Notes under the pieces: model-generated
Database searches by the model: none
What the model was told of the DNA's origin: nothing
What the model saw: only the letters and a program-made list of their open reading frames with translations
Source of the DNA: Moniliella sp. 'wahieum'
Taxonomy: Eukaryota > Basidiomycota > Moniliellomycetes > Moniliellales > Moniliellaceae
NCBI GenBank assembly: GCA_003971905.1
Contig: RSEE01000063.1
Location: forward strand, 124,001 to 188,000
Reading direction: 5' to 3'
Length of the DNA stretch: 64,000 nt
In this document: positions 1 through 10,793 of the stretch, piece by piece
Layout: each line of letters begins with the position of its first letter
How positions within the stretch are numbered: position 1 is the first letter of the stretch
Translations under genes and position numbers: made by a program

Positions 1-147
1 TGTTTGGGCTGGTTGGTGGATCCGAGTAGAGCTATTGAGGAATGCGGCCACATTTGGCTTATTGTATAGTAAGCTAGAGGTGTGTCTCTGCGGTTCTTGC
101 TGGCTGTGTCGTGCCTCAGCGAGAGCATACCACGTTCGGGATGAGAT

Positions 148-1500
148 ATGGAAGGTGTGCCTTTGTCAGTGGGAAATTGGGCAAGCTGTGTATGCGTCTG
201 CCAGTTGGTCTGCAATGGGTCAGGCCAGGTGGCTAAGTTGAAGAAGGCTCGGTGTGGGTTGTTCTTTTCTGCGCAAGCCTGGTACAAAACCTTGGCGGCA
301 GCGCTGCACACGCTGGCCTCTATTCATGCCACGCTTGCCGCTGAGTGCCTCTACATCAAGGACGGTCCGGAGCCAGTGTACCTGTTGTGCTGGGTTGACG
401 ACACTTTGCTGCTGCCGTTAAGGGTGAAAACGCGCGTTGCATCGTGTTCATTGTGCGCGGTCTAATTTCTTTTGTCGGCCTCGCTACTACCACAGAATGT
501 GAGCACTGAACGTCGTCTTGGACTAAGGAGCTTCTGCGACTTACTCGTCCAGAAGACTGGTGCGAGCTCGGAAGGAATGAAACGTGACTCAGGGTCGGCG
601 CGGTCCTATGGGACGGATGTCAAATCTTTGTGTGTTGGTTGAGGAACTCGGCCCGTTTGAGCAAATTGCGGGACTCGATGTTAAATAAGATCGTGTTGCT
701 GATCGGGACCAATATGCCAGTGTGGCTCCGCTCCTTGTGGAGAAGGGCATGGCTGGGGCTTCCGCGTTTTCTGCCTGTGACCAAATTGGGGGCCAGTGTA
801 TTGCGTGCGCAGCGGACCGAGGAGCAGGAGGAAAGGACCAATCCCAAGCGCTCTGTGGTGGAGTACCAGTCACTGGTGGGTTCGAGATCCACAATGCGGC
901 CCAAGGAACACACCGTTTGCTGCTGGATTTGTGGGGCAGTCTAATGACAAAAAGGCCAAGCAGTCATGGGAAGTCGTGAACGGGATTATTCGTTACCTGG
1001 TCGGTCACCAACTCAAGCTAGGGTACACCCACCAACCGATCGAGTTGATCCAAAGACGGAAGGACACTGAGACCTCGCTGAAGAGTTGGATCGGAAGTGC
1101 ATCGGAGGCTGCGTATTCAAGGTGTCTGATGCTGCTGTGTCATGGACAAATTGTGAACAGACCAACCTGACCCTGTCTATTATCGAGGCAGTGAGCTCAA
1201 TGCTGCCTTAGAAGGATTTCGTGAGGCAAAATGCATCTGCTCAGGATCGCAAAGTACTTTGGAATGAGTCAAAAAAGAGCATAACCATTGAAGTGGACGA
1301 TCAGCCTGCTTTGGCTTACTTGGCGGCAACTGAGAAGCATGATTGCAGTGAGCACTGAGGCGTCGAGCTCAAGGCAATACGCGAATGGGTGCAGGCCGGA
1401 ACAATTCAGTAAGAGGATTGTCCCACCCAGTCCATGGTGGCCGACTTCCTTGCGGAGGCCGTTCCTGGTCCTGCGCATGTCAACACTACGGACCACATTT
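148..1500 (+). pseudogene. Ty1/copia pol relic: reverse transcriptase and RNase H
   Basis: Remains of the C-terminal half of a copia polyprotein. The segment around 240-420 reads as the RT palm, with the order WYKTL, then CLY, then the catalytic CWVDDTLLL. A connection segment near 860-1050 has YQSLVG followed by WEVVNGIIRYLVGHQLKLGY, typical of the stretch between RT and RNase H. The RNase H tail lies at about 1285-1500 (IEVDDQPALAYLAA, then a KAIREWV block and a MVADFLAEAVPG block, as in copia C-termini). The parts lie in several frames with stop codons and no LTR was found beside them. It carries VDD where the intact element at 37-43 kb has TDD, so it belongs to another copia family. Likely an old, dead copy; the 5' part lies outside the window or is lost. 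Confidence 0.75.
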
Positions 1501-3422
1501 TGATATCAGTGATTCCAGGGTGTCCGACGACGTCCCTCCCCGCGACCCCTCCCTCGGGAACCAGAGGGGACCTGGGGTATCACAGCGATATCAGCATGTT
1601 CGACGATATCCAGACTGCCCGAGAGGTTCCCAGGCATTTCAGCGAAATCCTGCACGGCTGCGGGGTTTGTATGGGATAAAACCACGTTCCCGGAACAAAA
1701 ATGGTTTAACGGCCATAAGCTGTAGTGGGTTTGGCCATTATCCAAATCTCGCTATAATAGAAGTACTTAGTTAGCTTAACCTCACGTTTGCGCCAAGGTT
1801 ATATATCCAAGCAATTCGCACTTGTTTAATCCTAGTAAGTTCGATCAAATGCATTTTTTGGGTGGGTTAGGGTGTCCATTCTGTCCTGCGGCCACATCAA
1901 CTTTCGCCATCGCGGCCTTAAATTGCGCTTCAACTCTTGATGCCCCTTCAGCACCAAGGACCACACATCCACTCTCTCTCCTGTGGCCACCTTCTCCTCC
2001 AAAGCAATGGGTTAGGTTAGAGGGTAGCAAAGTCATGACCAGTGTAAGCATAAAAACGTACCGCCAAATCGAAAAGCGACGACGCATGGTCGACCAAGTC
2101 GGCTTCAGGAACACCGTCAACAGAACTTGGACAAAGTTTTTGTCACACGACCGATATGGGCCAGGAGTTGACCGTCAAAAGTAAACTCTTCCAGACCTCG
2201 CGGGGAACAAGCCGCTTGCGGACGGAAAACCAAGCCTAAATCCTTATTGTTGCCGATCCTGCTCTAGGGATGCAGACAAACCCATACCGCGAAGAGTCAT
2301 TTGTACCATTTCTGTCAGTGGCGAGTCAGTATAGCACAAAGTGATCCTGGGGTGTGCGGCGAGAGCTGATGGTCCTGACCTTTTTGTGCTCCAGCAAGCG
2401 TTTGAAATGCTGGCGTGGTTTGGACATGGTAAAGCCCCTAGCCAACGATTCCTACTTCACATTGCTTGACAAAAAGAACACCCGAAGAGTCTTGATGTCG
2501 CACCATAGACTTTCCTCGATGAGTATGCATGTTGCCCAACGGCGCTCTCTTCATCAGTGTCCATTGTGCGGGGAACAAGGTGTCAGCGTCAAGACCCAGC
2601 GCAAAACTTCTTCGTTGTTCATCGTCATCGTTTGCGGGTTCAATTGACCCCGCATAGTCATTTCACGAACCAACACGGGAACGAGGGGGGGAGGAGGGAC
2701 TACAACGTAACTCTCGCTCGTACTCCTTTTTCCCTCTCCTCCGTCGGAGTCGCTGCCGGAATCGCTGTTGACCCCACTCTGGTGCCACCAGGTGGTTCTT
2801 CAGGGGACGGTTCGTCACCTTCGAAAGCAGTCTCCACCACGGGCTCCGGCTCAGGGTTGATACGTCGTGTGTCCCTCGGGCGGCGAGCGGCATTGCTGGT
2901 TACTGGGTTGTCCTGACGGTGCGGGAGGGAGGCATTGTAGAGTGGCAGTACTGGCTCAAGAGAAAGATGATGGCGGGAAAGGTGGTGAGCGGGGGCAAGC
3001 AGTTCGCCTCAAAGGGATGCAGCTGTGTGGTTGCTTCTCCACCAGGGGTCGGATTCCAAGGGGTCGATCGAGCTGAGATTTGCGGAGCGTGAATTGACTG
3101 TACACCTCAAATTGAGGCCTGGGGCCGCTGTTTCAGCGATCATCCTGCATCATGCATCACCCCCCAAACAGAAGCATGGTGCGGGAGAGCATGCTGTGCT
3201 GCTCTGCGACGTGAGGCGGCTGAAGCCCGTGCGGGGCAGGGTCGCTCGCACGAAGCATGTTAAAGTACGTTAAACGTTAACGAGTCACCGGTCACTGGTA
3301 GACGTACGGTAACCAGTAACCTCAGCCTTCGGGCTCCGGCTCAGCGAGCGCCCAGCCCTGCAAAATAAGACCCGTATACTGCCTGGCATGGGGAGAAATA
3401 GGTAAACGGACACAGACAGTTC
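1501..3422. other. Gene-free stretch, probable decayed repeat DNA
   Basis: Nearly 2 kb downstream of the copia relic. No open frame shows a recognisable domain, and the longer frames (for example 1822-2184 and 2557-2916) have no conserved pattern. It probably holds further degraded transposon sequence. I see no RNA gene here. Confidence 0.4.
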
Positions 3423-3423
3423 A

Positions 3424-3790
3424 TGTTGAACCATCGGGTGGCTAGTGTTTTGGCCAATGTCCATTCGCTCCTCCTCAGGCCTGGGAGTTCTGTTGTTTTC
3501 TCTCTCCTGTGTTTTTCCTTGTTCCGCAGCTTAGCCCCCGGTGGCGACTCGCTGCTTGCTGTTTCTCTCGAGGTATTGCTGGTTGGCTTAGAACCACCAC
3601 CAGTGCGATTGCACCACCCTCAAAGACCATCCACACTCCAGGTCTCATCAGTTCAAGCCCACTTCCGGACAGAGAGACACGTGTTCACCTAGCTGAACTC
3701 TCCTACAGCGACACCATCACCATCTCCCCAAGAAACAAAATCTGCCAGCCGCATGCGATATCGCCAGAACCTTACCTCAATGGGAAGGAA
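3424..3790 (-). repeat. Dispersed repeat family, copy A (reverse orientation)
   Basis: One of four related copies in the window (others near 5215-5591, 10580-10793 and 58115-58396). On the plus strand it begins TGTTGAAC. It then carries the reverse complement of the shared blocks: the CTCCTGTTTTTCCTTGTTCCGCAGC block, split here for length, the GGTGGCGACTCGCTGCTTG block, and the TGCGATTGCACCACC block. It ends around CGCCAGAACC. The family end TCAACA (TGTTGA here) and the several-hundred-base length resemble solo LTRs, but the opposite end could not be fixed. Not coding. Confidence 0.7.
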
Positions 3791-4442
3791 ACCAAAGAGG
3801 GTACAATTCCTTCGCCCCCCAGGTGCGCCGAATCTGATCGCTCTCAATGCTTGGCTGATATCAGGATCAAAACAACGCCTGGTACGCTCCCTCCGCAAAA
3901 CATTTGGCGATTCAATGGTTGCTCGAGGCTAACCGCGCGTGCATTGCCTGACAGGATATGTTACCTTCAAAGCCATCGGCATCAACCAAATCTTGGTTTA
4001 AATCGGTACTATTCGGCATGTTGCGCATCTCCACCATAATGTCCTGGTGGAGTATGCATTGAAAATCCCTCCAAAGGGCCAGAGTAACATCAATTTGCGC
4101 CTGGGACAAGCGAGCACAGAGAGCGCGACGCCTAAACACTGGCCCAAGTGATAGCTCAACGCCGCCAGGCTGCTGTGGGTGCGACTCCTTCAGCATACCG
4201 CTAGGAGGGCGCGAGACGGCGTAGGCCCATTACGCGGACCATTCGCCCGTCCCACGCAACTGTTTTGGACGCTACCAACGAGGATGAAGAGTCTGAATAG
4301 TAATGCCGCATCAACTGTGAAGCAGATGTATGAACCACCAGCGACGAAGACAAAACTCTCTCTGTTGGGTATATAGTCGAGCACTGGAACACCAGTGGCG
4401 TTGATATATTAGTAGCCAGCATGCAACCTATAGTAATAAGCA
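3791..4442. other. Gene-free stretch between repeat copy A and the gypsy relic
   Basis: No recognisable coding sequence on either strand. Because it lies between an inverted pair of repeats and beside an integrase relic, it is probably the body of a decayed retroelement. Confidence 0.35.
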
Positions 4443-4878
4443 ATGAAAAGATGTTCCTTGTCGTTGTGGACCAGGTCACCTGCCGGGTACCTTCAAGCGG
4501 GCGCCTGCAAAATCAACCGCAGAAACCACAGGGCTTCTCAACTCGCGCTGGTTCCGAAGTCACGGCCCTCCGGAAGTGTTGACTGCGGACAACGACGCCG
4601 TCTTCCACTCACATGGCTTCAGCGAAGAACACTTGGCCCAATGGGGGGCTCAGCTAGAGCATTCGTTGCCGTACCACCCACTCACAGGGATTGAATGCTC
4701 CGGCCGAGGCGGAGGTCAAGCGCTTGGAACCAGGTCTGGAAAAAGCACTGTGTGTGACGAGCGGACGCAATATTCCTCTGCCAAAAGGTGGCCGTTCCTG
4801 CTGGAATGGGTAATGAACGCATACAACACCATCCGGGGTGAGGGAATTGCACCATCTTGTTTCCTGCCATTGAGGTAA
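4443..4878 (+). pseudogene. Ty3/gypsy-type integrase core relic
   Basis: Read across frame breaks, the segment follows the gypsy integrase core. It has MFLVVVDQVT (the ILVVVDRLTK-like first strand with its acidic residue), then VLTADNDAVFHSHGF (matching the I-x-SDxxxxFxSxF strand with the second acidic residue), then LPYHPLT followed by a NAPAEAEVKR block (matching the YHPQTDGQTERxN helix with the catalytic Glu). It ends with WPFLLEWVMNAYNT and a SCFLPL block, like the conserved W-x-x-x-L-x-x-x-E-x-x-YN end. Several frameshifts and no flanking RT make it a dead fragment. It lies between oppositely oriented copies of the dispersed repeat. Confidence 0.7.
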
Positions 4879-5214
4879 GGCGAAACCACGGGTCAAGCAA
4901 CAGTGTTGGATTCCTTCTTTGCGCAAAAGGACGTGTGGATAATGTCGCGGCTGATGGGGTTGTGTCCATTTGCCCATGTTGCGACACGTGCACGCCCTAC
5001 TTTGAAAACGGGAGAATCTCTGCAAGACATCAATAGTGATGCCCTGGTATCAGATGGTCCCTCATCTGTTGTGTCTTTTGGCCCTTGCGTGCCTGGCGGA
5101 TTCTTGATGTGCCTGTACATGGAACCCAAGCGTAGCGGGGGGGATCTTTGGACAACACACATTGATATAGTAGGGTTTCACGGTTGGTGACGGGGCACCA
5201 ATGGTTTCCGTTTT
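4879..5214. other. Short spacer after the gypsy relic
   Basis: An open frame at 4903-5190 has no similarity I recognise. It may be the decayed C-terminal part of the same retroelement. Confidence 0.3.
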
Positions 5215-5591
5215 CCGGATCATTTTCCGGGTTCTGGCGATACCGAATGCGGCTGACTGGCAGATTTTGTTTGTTGGGGAGATGGTGATGGTGTCCCTGT
5301 AGGAGAGTTCCTCAGGTAGGTGAACAGGTGTTCTGTCCGAAAGTGGGCTTGAACGGATGATACCTGGAGTCCGGATGGCCCTTTGAGGGCGATGCAATCG
5401 CACTGGTGGTGGTGGTGGTCTAAGCCAACGAGCAACACCTACAGAGGAACAGCAAGCAGCGAGTCGCCACCAGGGCTAAGTTGCGGAAGAAGGAAAAACA
5501 GGAGAGAGAAAACAACGGGACTCGAAGGCCTGGGGAAGAACTGAAGGGACGGCCAAAGCACGAGCCACGTGATGCATGATGGCTCAACACA
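5215..5591 (+). repeat. Dispersed repeat family, copy B
   Basis: Same family as copies at 3424-3790 (reverse), 10580-10793 and 58115-58396. Shared blocks in order are a GGTTCTGGCGATACC region (only A and B), the ACCTGGAGTCCGGATGG block, the GATGCAATCGCACTGGTGG block, the CCTACAGAGGAACA block, the GCGAGTCGCCACCAGGG block, the ACAGGAGAGAGAAAACA block and finally GGCTCAACACA. The pair A/B faces head-to-head around the gypsy integrase relic, so they are not the two LTRs of a single element. Confidence 0.75.
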
Positions 5592-6400
5592 GGCCTTTCC
5601 TGAATCCAACCCTCAGGCCCTCAGGCGTCACAATAAATTCCTGCTTGCTACTTGACAGGACTCTTATGATGATTCTCGAGGGGCACGGGACCCCACGCGT
5701 CTCGAGCCTTGAGGGAGCGTCCTACCGCATTATGATGGAGGTTGTGAGCCAAAAGTTGAAGCCGGATGTGACACGTTGGTTTATAGGGAAGACTGTCGCT
5801 GTCACTCACTGGTCGGGGTGTCCATATTTGCTGTCCTATTCGCGGCGCCCGGCAGCTGTAGATCCCTATCGGTAGGTGCTTGTGGGCCGGAGCTCCCTGA
5901 CACAGTATCAACTGAACCTCGTGCTTTGAGTTTTGCCGCTGGCATGAAAAGAAGGTTATGCAATGGGACAAGAGAGACGGCGCTTGTCGTTCTAGTTGGC
6001 TCTCTTGCCCCATCTCTGGGTGTGTTTGCGACGGCCGTTTGTTTTTTGCTGGGTCTCCCGTTGGGTCCTTTTGCACCTGGCAAGCCAGCTGTACGGAGAG
6101 GCCATTTCCGATCTGCTTTAATGGCCCAGGCGGTGTAAGAGCCGGGCGATACGAGTCTGAGGCCAAGCACCAAGGGAAGCAACGGATGCACTGGTAGGAG
6201 CAAGGAGGTGAGAAGATTGGCCTAATTAGCGACAAGGACCGTGACAGGCGGGTGTGGGGGCGGCGCGACGTGTGACGCGAGGGGAATGGGGGCGTTGAAA
6301 TGTTCACGCGGGGGGCGCCGAGCCGCCTGCGTGTGCTCGCTCTGCGCCGCACTCGCCCGCCGCCTGGCCCCTCCCCCTAGCACCGCCGCCGTGGCGCCAG
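5592..6400. other. Intergenic, no gene recognised
   Basis: A 234-residue minus-strand frame (5648-6352) is rich in Arg/Ser/Pro with no conserved pattern and is probably chance. GC content rises sharply toward 6.3 kb as the SH3-protein gene is approached. Confidence 0.3.
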
Positions 6401-6425
6401 CCACGCCCGAGTGGCGGCGGCGCAT

Positions 6426-8433
6426 GCACCCATGCCTCATGCCAGGGGGCGCCCACCGCCCGCCAGCGCCCCCGTGCCGCCCCGCGCTAGGGTTACTCAG
6501 CACCGCAGCCGCCTGCAGTCCGCGCTCCCCCTCGATGCGGCTGAGGTAAGCCGCGCCAACGCACGCGAGCGGGTGCCGGCGGTGCGCCGGCGAAGCTGCT
6601 TCCCGCGGCTAGCAGCCCCGCCCGACCTTGGCCACCGCCATCGCCACCGCCATCGCCACCGCCATCGCCACCGCCACCGTCATCGCCATCACCCCCACCA
6701 GCCCCACCAGCCCCACCGCCCTCGTTCCCCCCCACTTCGTCTCGCGCCATGCCCCCCCCACCCAATCCCCGCCCCTCTTCCCGGCATTCGGATTCAGATC
6801 CCGCGCCTCACACCCCGCCATCCCCATCCGCAATCCCACCCCCGCTCTCAGTCCCCCCTCCAACCCCAACCCCAACCCCACTCGGAGACCGAGCATCAGC
6901 CCGAACCCGCACCCGAACCTGAACCCACCCGAACCCAATGTCCCACTAACCGATGCCGATGCCGCCTTGGCCGCTGCTGCTCGCGCCTATCCCAGCCCCT
7001 CCGTGGATTCATCCCCCCTCCCGACCAGGCTTCCCCTGGGCCCTTCTTCCCGCCCCCCCGCCACGTCGTGTGGCACAACAGGCGCAGAAGGAACAGGCCC
7101 AGACGCAGGCATCTGACCATGCACAAACCCCGTACCCGAGCGGGAGCATGGCCATCAGAAGGAGCGGGAGAAAGAACGAGAACAGGTGCTTGAGCAGGTG
7201 CATGAACACCAACACGAACACGAACATCAGGCTGCCCAGAAGAAGGAAGCCATTCCCCCCTTAACCCCATCCCACCCCGGCGAGAAGGGGGAGCGGTCTC
7301 CGTCCTCATCCGAGGAAGAACCGTCCTTGGCTCCCCCCCCGCCCCGCAGTTGGGTCGGTCCAGTCCACCAGGGAGGCGAAGCGGGGCACTGGGGAGAAGT
7401 GGGAGTGTGTGCACTACCGCCCCGCGTCGCGCCGCAGAAGTTGGTGCGCATTACAGTGTGCACCAAACCCACTTCCCCCCGCTGGTGCACCGCTTGGTTT
7501 CCTCGCCTGCCTCCCCCCATCCTCTAGGCGCCCTTACCAACTCTACTACCTTTTCTCTTGGGACGCTGAAGATGCTCCCCCTCCCGAGAAAAACAGAACG
7601 ACAGGCGAACAATTTAGCCGCCCCTGTGCCGGTCGTCGCTCAGCCATCCCCCGAATCGGAACGAGGAAGAAGAGAAGCAAGAAGAGAATGAAGAAGAGAA
7701 TGAAGAGGAGGACGAAAAATTGGTCGTGCGTGATTTCGCGTTTGCAGCGCAAGATCCGCGGCATGTGGGGAGAGCCCCACCCGGACCTTGTCGCAGCGCT
7801 AGCGAGGCAAGCTGAAGCCGAGCGGCTGGAACTGCTCGAAAACGAGAGGTTATCCTACCAAGATTACGACGCCGATCCGCACACCTCCATGAACGAAGCG
7901 GCAGCGGCGATTGCCGCGGCCGAGGAGGCTGCAACTGCCCCTCGCGCTGGGGGAATACGAAGTGATGTACCCCTTCGAGGCAGAAAGCGGGCACGAACTT
8001 AGTTGCCTCGTCTGGCGAGAGCGCATCCTGGTGGTCGGTTCCCTCGAAGGCGGATGGGCGATTGTCGAGAAGTTCGCCTGGTGAGGAGGGTGCGCTTCTG
8101 CGCGGTTTGGTGCCTGAGTCCTACCTAGGTTGGGTAGAGAATTATGAGCAAGCAGAAGAGAGTGCCTCCAATCCTGTTCCTGCATCTGACTCCGCCATGG
8201 CCACGCCAAGGGGCGAGGAGGACCCGGTCGGTCGGATGGACGAAGACGCGAACAAGTACCCCACCGCCTTTGTTTCTGCGGAAGCTAGCACTCTGCCCTG
8301 GCAATGCGCGTTAGGCATGTTTTGTTGTTGTTGTTTCTGCCGCTTGCGGCATCTCCATTTGCTCGTCCCTGTACCCCACGTATTTTCTCTTGTGTGCCCC
8401 TTTGAGCCGGCGTTCTCTCTATCGCCTGCTTGA
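6426..8433 (+). CDS. Proline-rich protein with SH3 domain
   Basis: Unnamed fungal protein; start and exon limits are uncertain. The N-terminal half is low-complexity and Pro/Ser/Asn-rich (about 6620-7080). A Gln/Glu/His-rich segment follows (about 7140-7250), then an acidic Glu stretch (about 7660-7720) and an Ala-rich helical stretch (about 7790-7930). An SH3 domain at about 7935-8150 is recognised by EVMYPFEAESGHELS (the ALYDFEA-like RT loop), ERILVVGSLEGGWAIV (the n-Src loop with the ligand-binding Trp) and GLVPESYL (the G-L-V-P-x-S-Y-V end). The SH3 is split by an indel near 8080, where the frame moves just before GEEGALLRG. SH3 domains bind Pro-rich ligands, usually in cortical actin, endocytic or polarity proteins, but nothing here shows which pathway. 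The first exon may begin at 6426 or further downstream. Confidence 0.6.
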
Positions 8434-10579
8434 CCGCGCCACACCACACCACGTCATGTGGACCATCATCGTTGTGTACGCCGTATGCACTCGTGTGTAG
8501 TGCTTTTCCTTCTGCTCTTGGTCTCTCGTTTTGTGGGTTGTCCACCGGGCTGGCGCAGTTGCTGGACCCTCTATGTGTTGGCTAAAGGCCACATCGAAAT
8601 GGACACGTTGGGCTCATCGATGGCCAAACTAAAGGGAAAGGCCAATGGGGGAGGGGAAGAGCAAGTTTGAAGGGATTATAGCGGTAACAAGCCCTGGTAT
8701 ACCCAAACATATGGTAGGATTGATTCAAGAGCATTGGCGGATTCTGGCACTACTTCCTCTATCCCTCTCGTCATGCAATAAGGGCGCAACCACGAGGAGA
8801 TGGCATCGGAGGTTCAGCTGAGCGGGCAATAACATACAGCAGACACTCTACCTAGTGTCAGCGCTGTAGATTTGGTACAAGTTCATCGACCGTAATTAGA
8901 GAGTCTGGAAAATATGTGCTGATGTAGGAAAGGGATTGCTTTGGATCATGCCGATGGTATTCATTCAGGCTCCATGGAATGGTGCCTGCCATATATACCC
9001 AAGGAAAGGGAGAAGCAATCACACGGTAAACGAGACGTGCGCGTGATAAGAGGAAGAGAGACACGAAGGGGTCGAGGAAGATCTAGAACAGGGACGAGAC
9101 TGCTCTTTGACCTTTTGTGTGACTACTACGGACTTACTATTTAATGCTCATCAAGGTAAGCATGTTGCCTTCACGGGGAGGGAGAGGGGGGGGGGGCGTA
9201 AAAGGCGGTAAGGAGAAGAAGTGAGCTTTCATTGTTGTTGGCCTTAAGAGGTTAAGAGAGGATTGAAGGCGTGCGATGTTGTCGATACAACTCCTGTCCG
9301 GTTCCATAGTGGGGGTGTGGTAGTGCCCGAGATGGACGGTTATGAAGTGAGTGCCACTCGCGGGGGAATGTGTCAACTACTCTTTCCCCCGCCCCCACCC
9401 CCACCCCCGTGTTACGGACTGTGTTGGATCCGAGATGGTCCGATCCCGCCTGTGCTATGCACATACCCAGTAGGGCGCGCTCCGAAGTCCAACCCAAGTG
9501 TGAGTGATGATGGTTGGTTAAATCAGGTACGGTGCGGCCCGAGGGGCCATGCATCCGTGCGGCAATAGTCGCCCCCCGCCCAAGTCCAAGTCGGATGACC
9601 TAAATAAGGCCATCGGAGTTTTGGTATCTTGCGGCGACTGCCGCCTCCGTCACCGCTTCCTTTTCCTTTCTCGGTGCGCGCCTGCCGCGACCAACCCTTT
9701 TTTGACGTGTGTTTCTTTCTACACCCTATTATTGTATCTGTTTTCCCTTTGATCTAGCCTGTACCCCTGACTGATGGGAATCATTTTCCCCATCTTCTAT
9801 TCTCGTCTCTCGTCTATTCTCGTCCTTTCTCGTCTTTACCCTCGTCCTTTCTCTTCCTTCCTGCATAGTATGCTGTTCAGCTCCTGCCCATTTTCCAGAC
9901 AATTGATTCAGTACAGGCAGCCTCCTCTCCACTTAGCTTCCACACCTCCTCTTCGACCTCGTCCTCCAGCTCTCCATTTATCCAGTCGCGCGAGCCTTCC
10001 TTCAACCGCGTCGATTCCGGTGCCAGCTCCTCGCATGGGCTCCATACCAGCCACCTCGATAGCCGTCCCTGTCCAGTCTCAGCTCTGGCAGTGTTTTTCC
10101 GCCACTGCCTCTACCCGTCCCTAAGCCACGCAGCCTTCAGATACTACAGCCCAAGCCGGTGCATACTCGATCTTGCCACACGTTCAGCCGCCCCACGAAA
10201 GGCCTCTCCTCTTCGTCCCTAGCTCCGCTCATATCCACCAACTAGCAGCCCCCTGGCGGGGCCAACCCCATGGCATGGTTTCCCCTGTGCCAGTCAGTCA
10301 ATCACAATTTTTCATGTTTTGTGTACATGATAGTTTACGCGTTACGCGTTTTTACGCTTGATGTTCACATTTGATGTTCAGATCACTCCCCAATCTTCCT
10401 GCAAGGTTAATTTTGGGGGAAGAAGTGTCCTGTTCGACCATGCCCACATCATCTGCATCATCGAGCATCGCGTTGTTTACATGTTACAGGCCATCGGTGT
10501 CCCTGCCGAAGAAACAATAAAACCTGATCGACCTGATCGAAAAACAAGCCGTCGTCGCGTGAGAAAGCTTTTGACGATG
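8434..10579. other. Long intergenic stretch
   Basis: No convincing gene. A frame at 9774-10124 and overlapping frames up to 10360 are Pro/Ser/Arg-rich and could be the wreck of a low-complexity gene, but nothing conserved is visible. There is a G-rich tract at about 9180-9197 and a C-rich tract at 9389-9408. Confidence 0.35.
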
Positions 10580-10793
10580 CATTTTGATGAGACCTGGAGT
10601 CCTGATGGTCCTCGAGGGTGATGCAATTTCACTAATGGTGGTGGTGATATAACTAGCTAACCATCAACGCCTACAGAGGAACATCAAGCAGCAGCGAGTC
10701 GCCACCAGGGGCTTAAGCTGCGGAACAAGGAAACAGGAGAGAGAAAACAGCGGATCTCCCAGGCCTCAGGAGGAACTGAGGATAGCTCAACAC
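10580..10793 (+). repeat. Dispersed repeat family, copy C (shortest)
   Basis: Shares with copies A, B and D the GAGACCTGGAGTCC block, the CTCGAGGGTGATGCAAT block, the GCCTACAGAGGAACATCAAG block, the GAGTCGCCACCAGGGGC block, an ACAGGAGAGAGAAAACA block and the terminal AGCTCAACACA. It lacks the upstream part that A and B share. Confidence 0.75.

Noticed and set aside
3424..5591. Copies A and B as the two LTRs of one gypsy element
   Set aside because: They are in opposite orientation and show clear divergence, so they cannot be the direct LTRs of one insertion.
5648..6352. 234-residue minus-strand open frame
   Set aside because: No recognisable motif, composition typical of chance reading, no splice or start context supporting a gene.
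6600..6700. Histidine-arginine repeat protein (HRHRHR) from a long plus-strand frame
   Set aside because: It is one frame of a CCATCG/CCACCG simple repeat. The other frames read Ala-Thr or Val-Ala repeats, and the SH3-protein frame is the better supported one.
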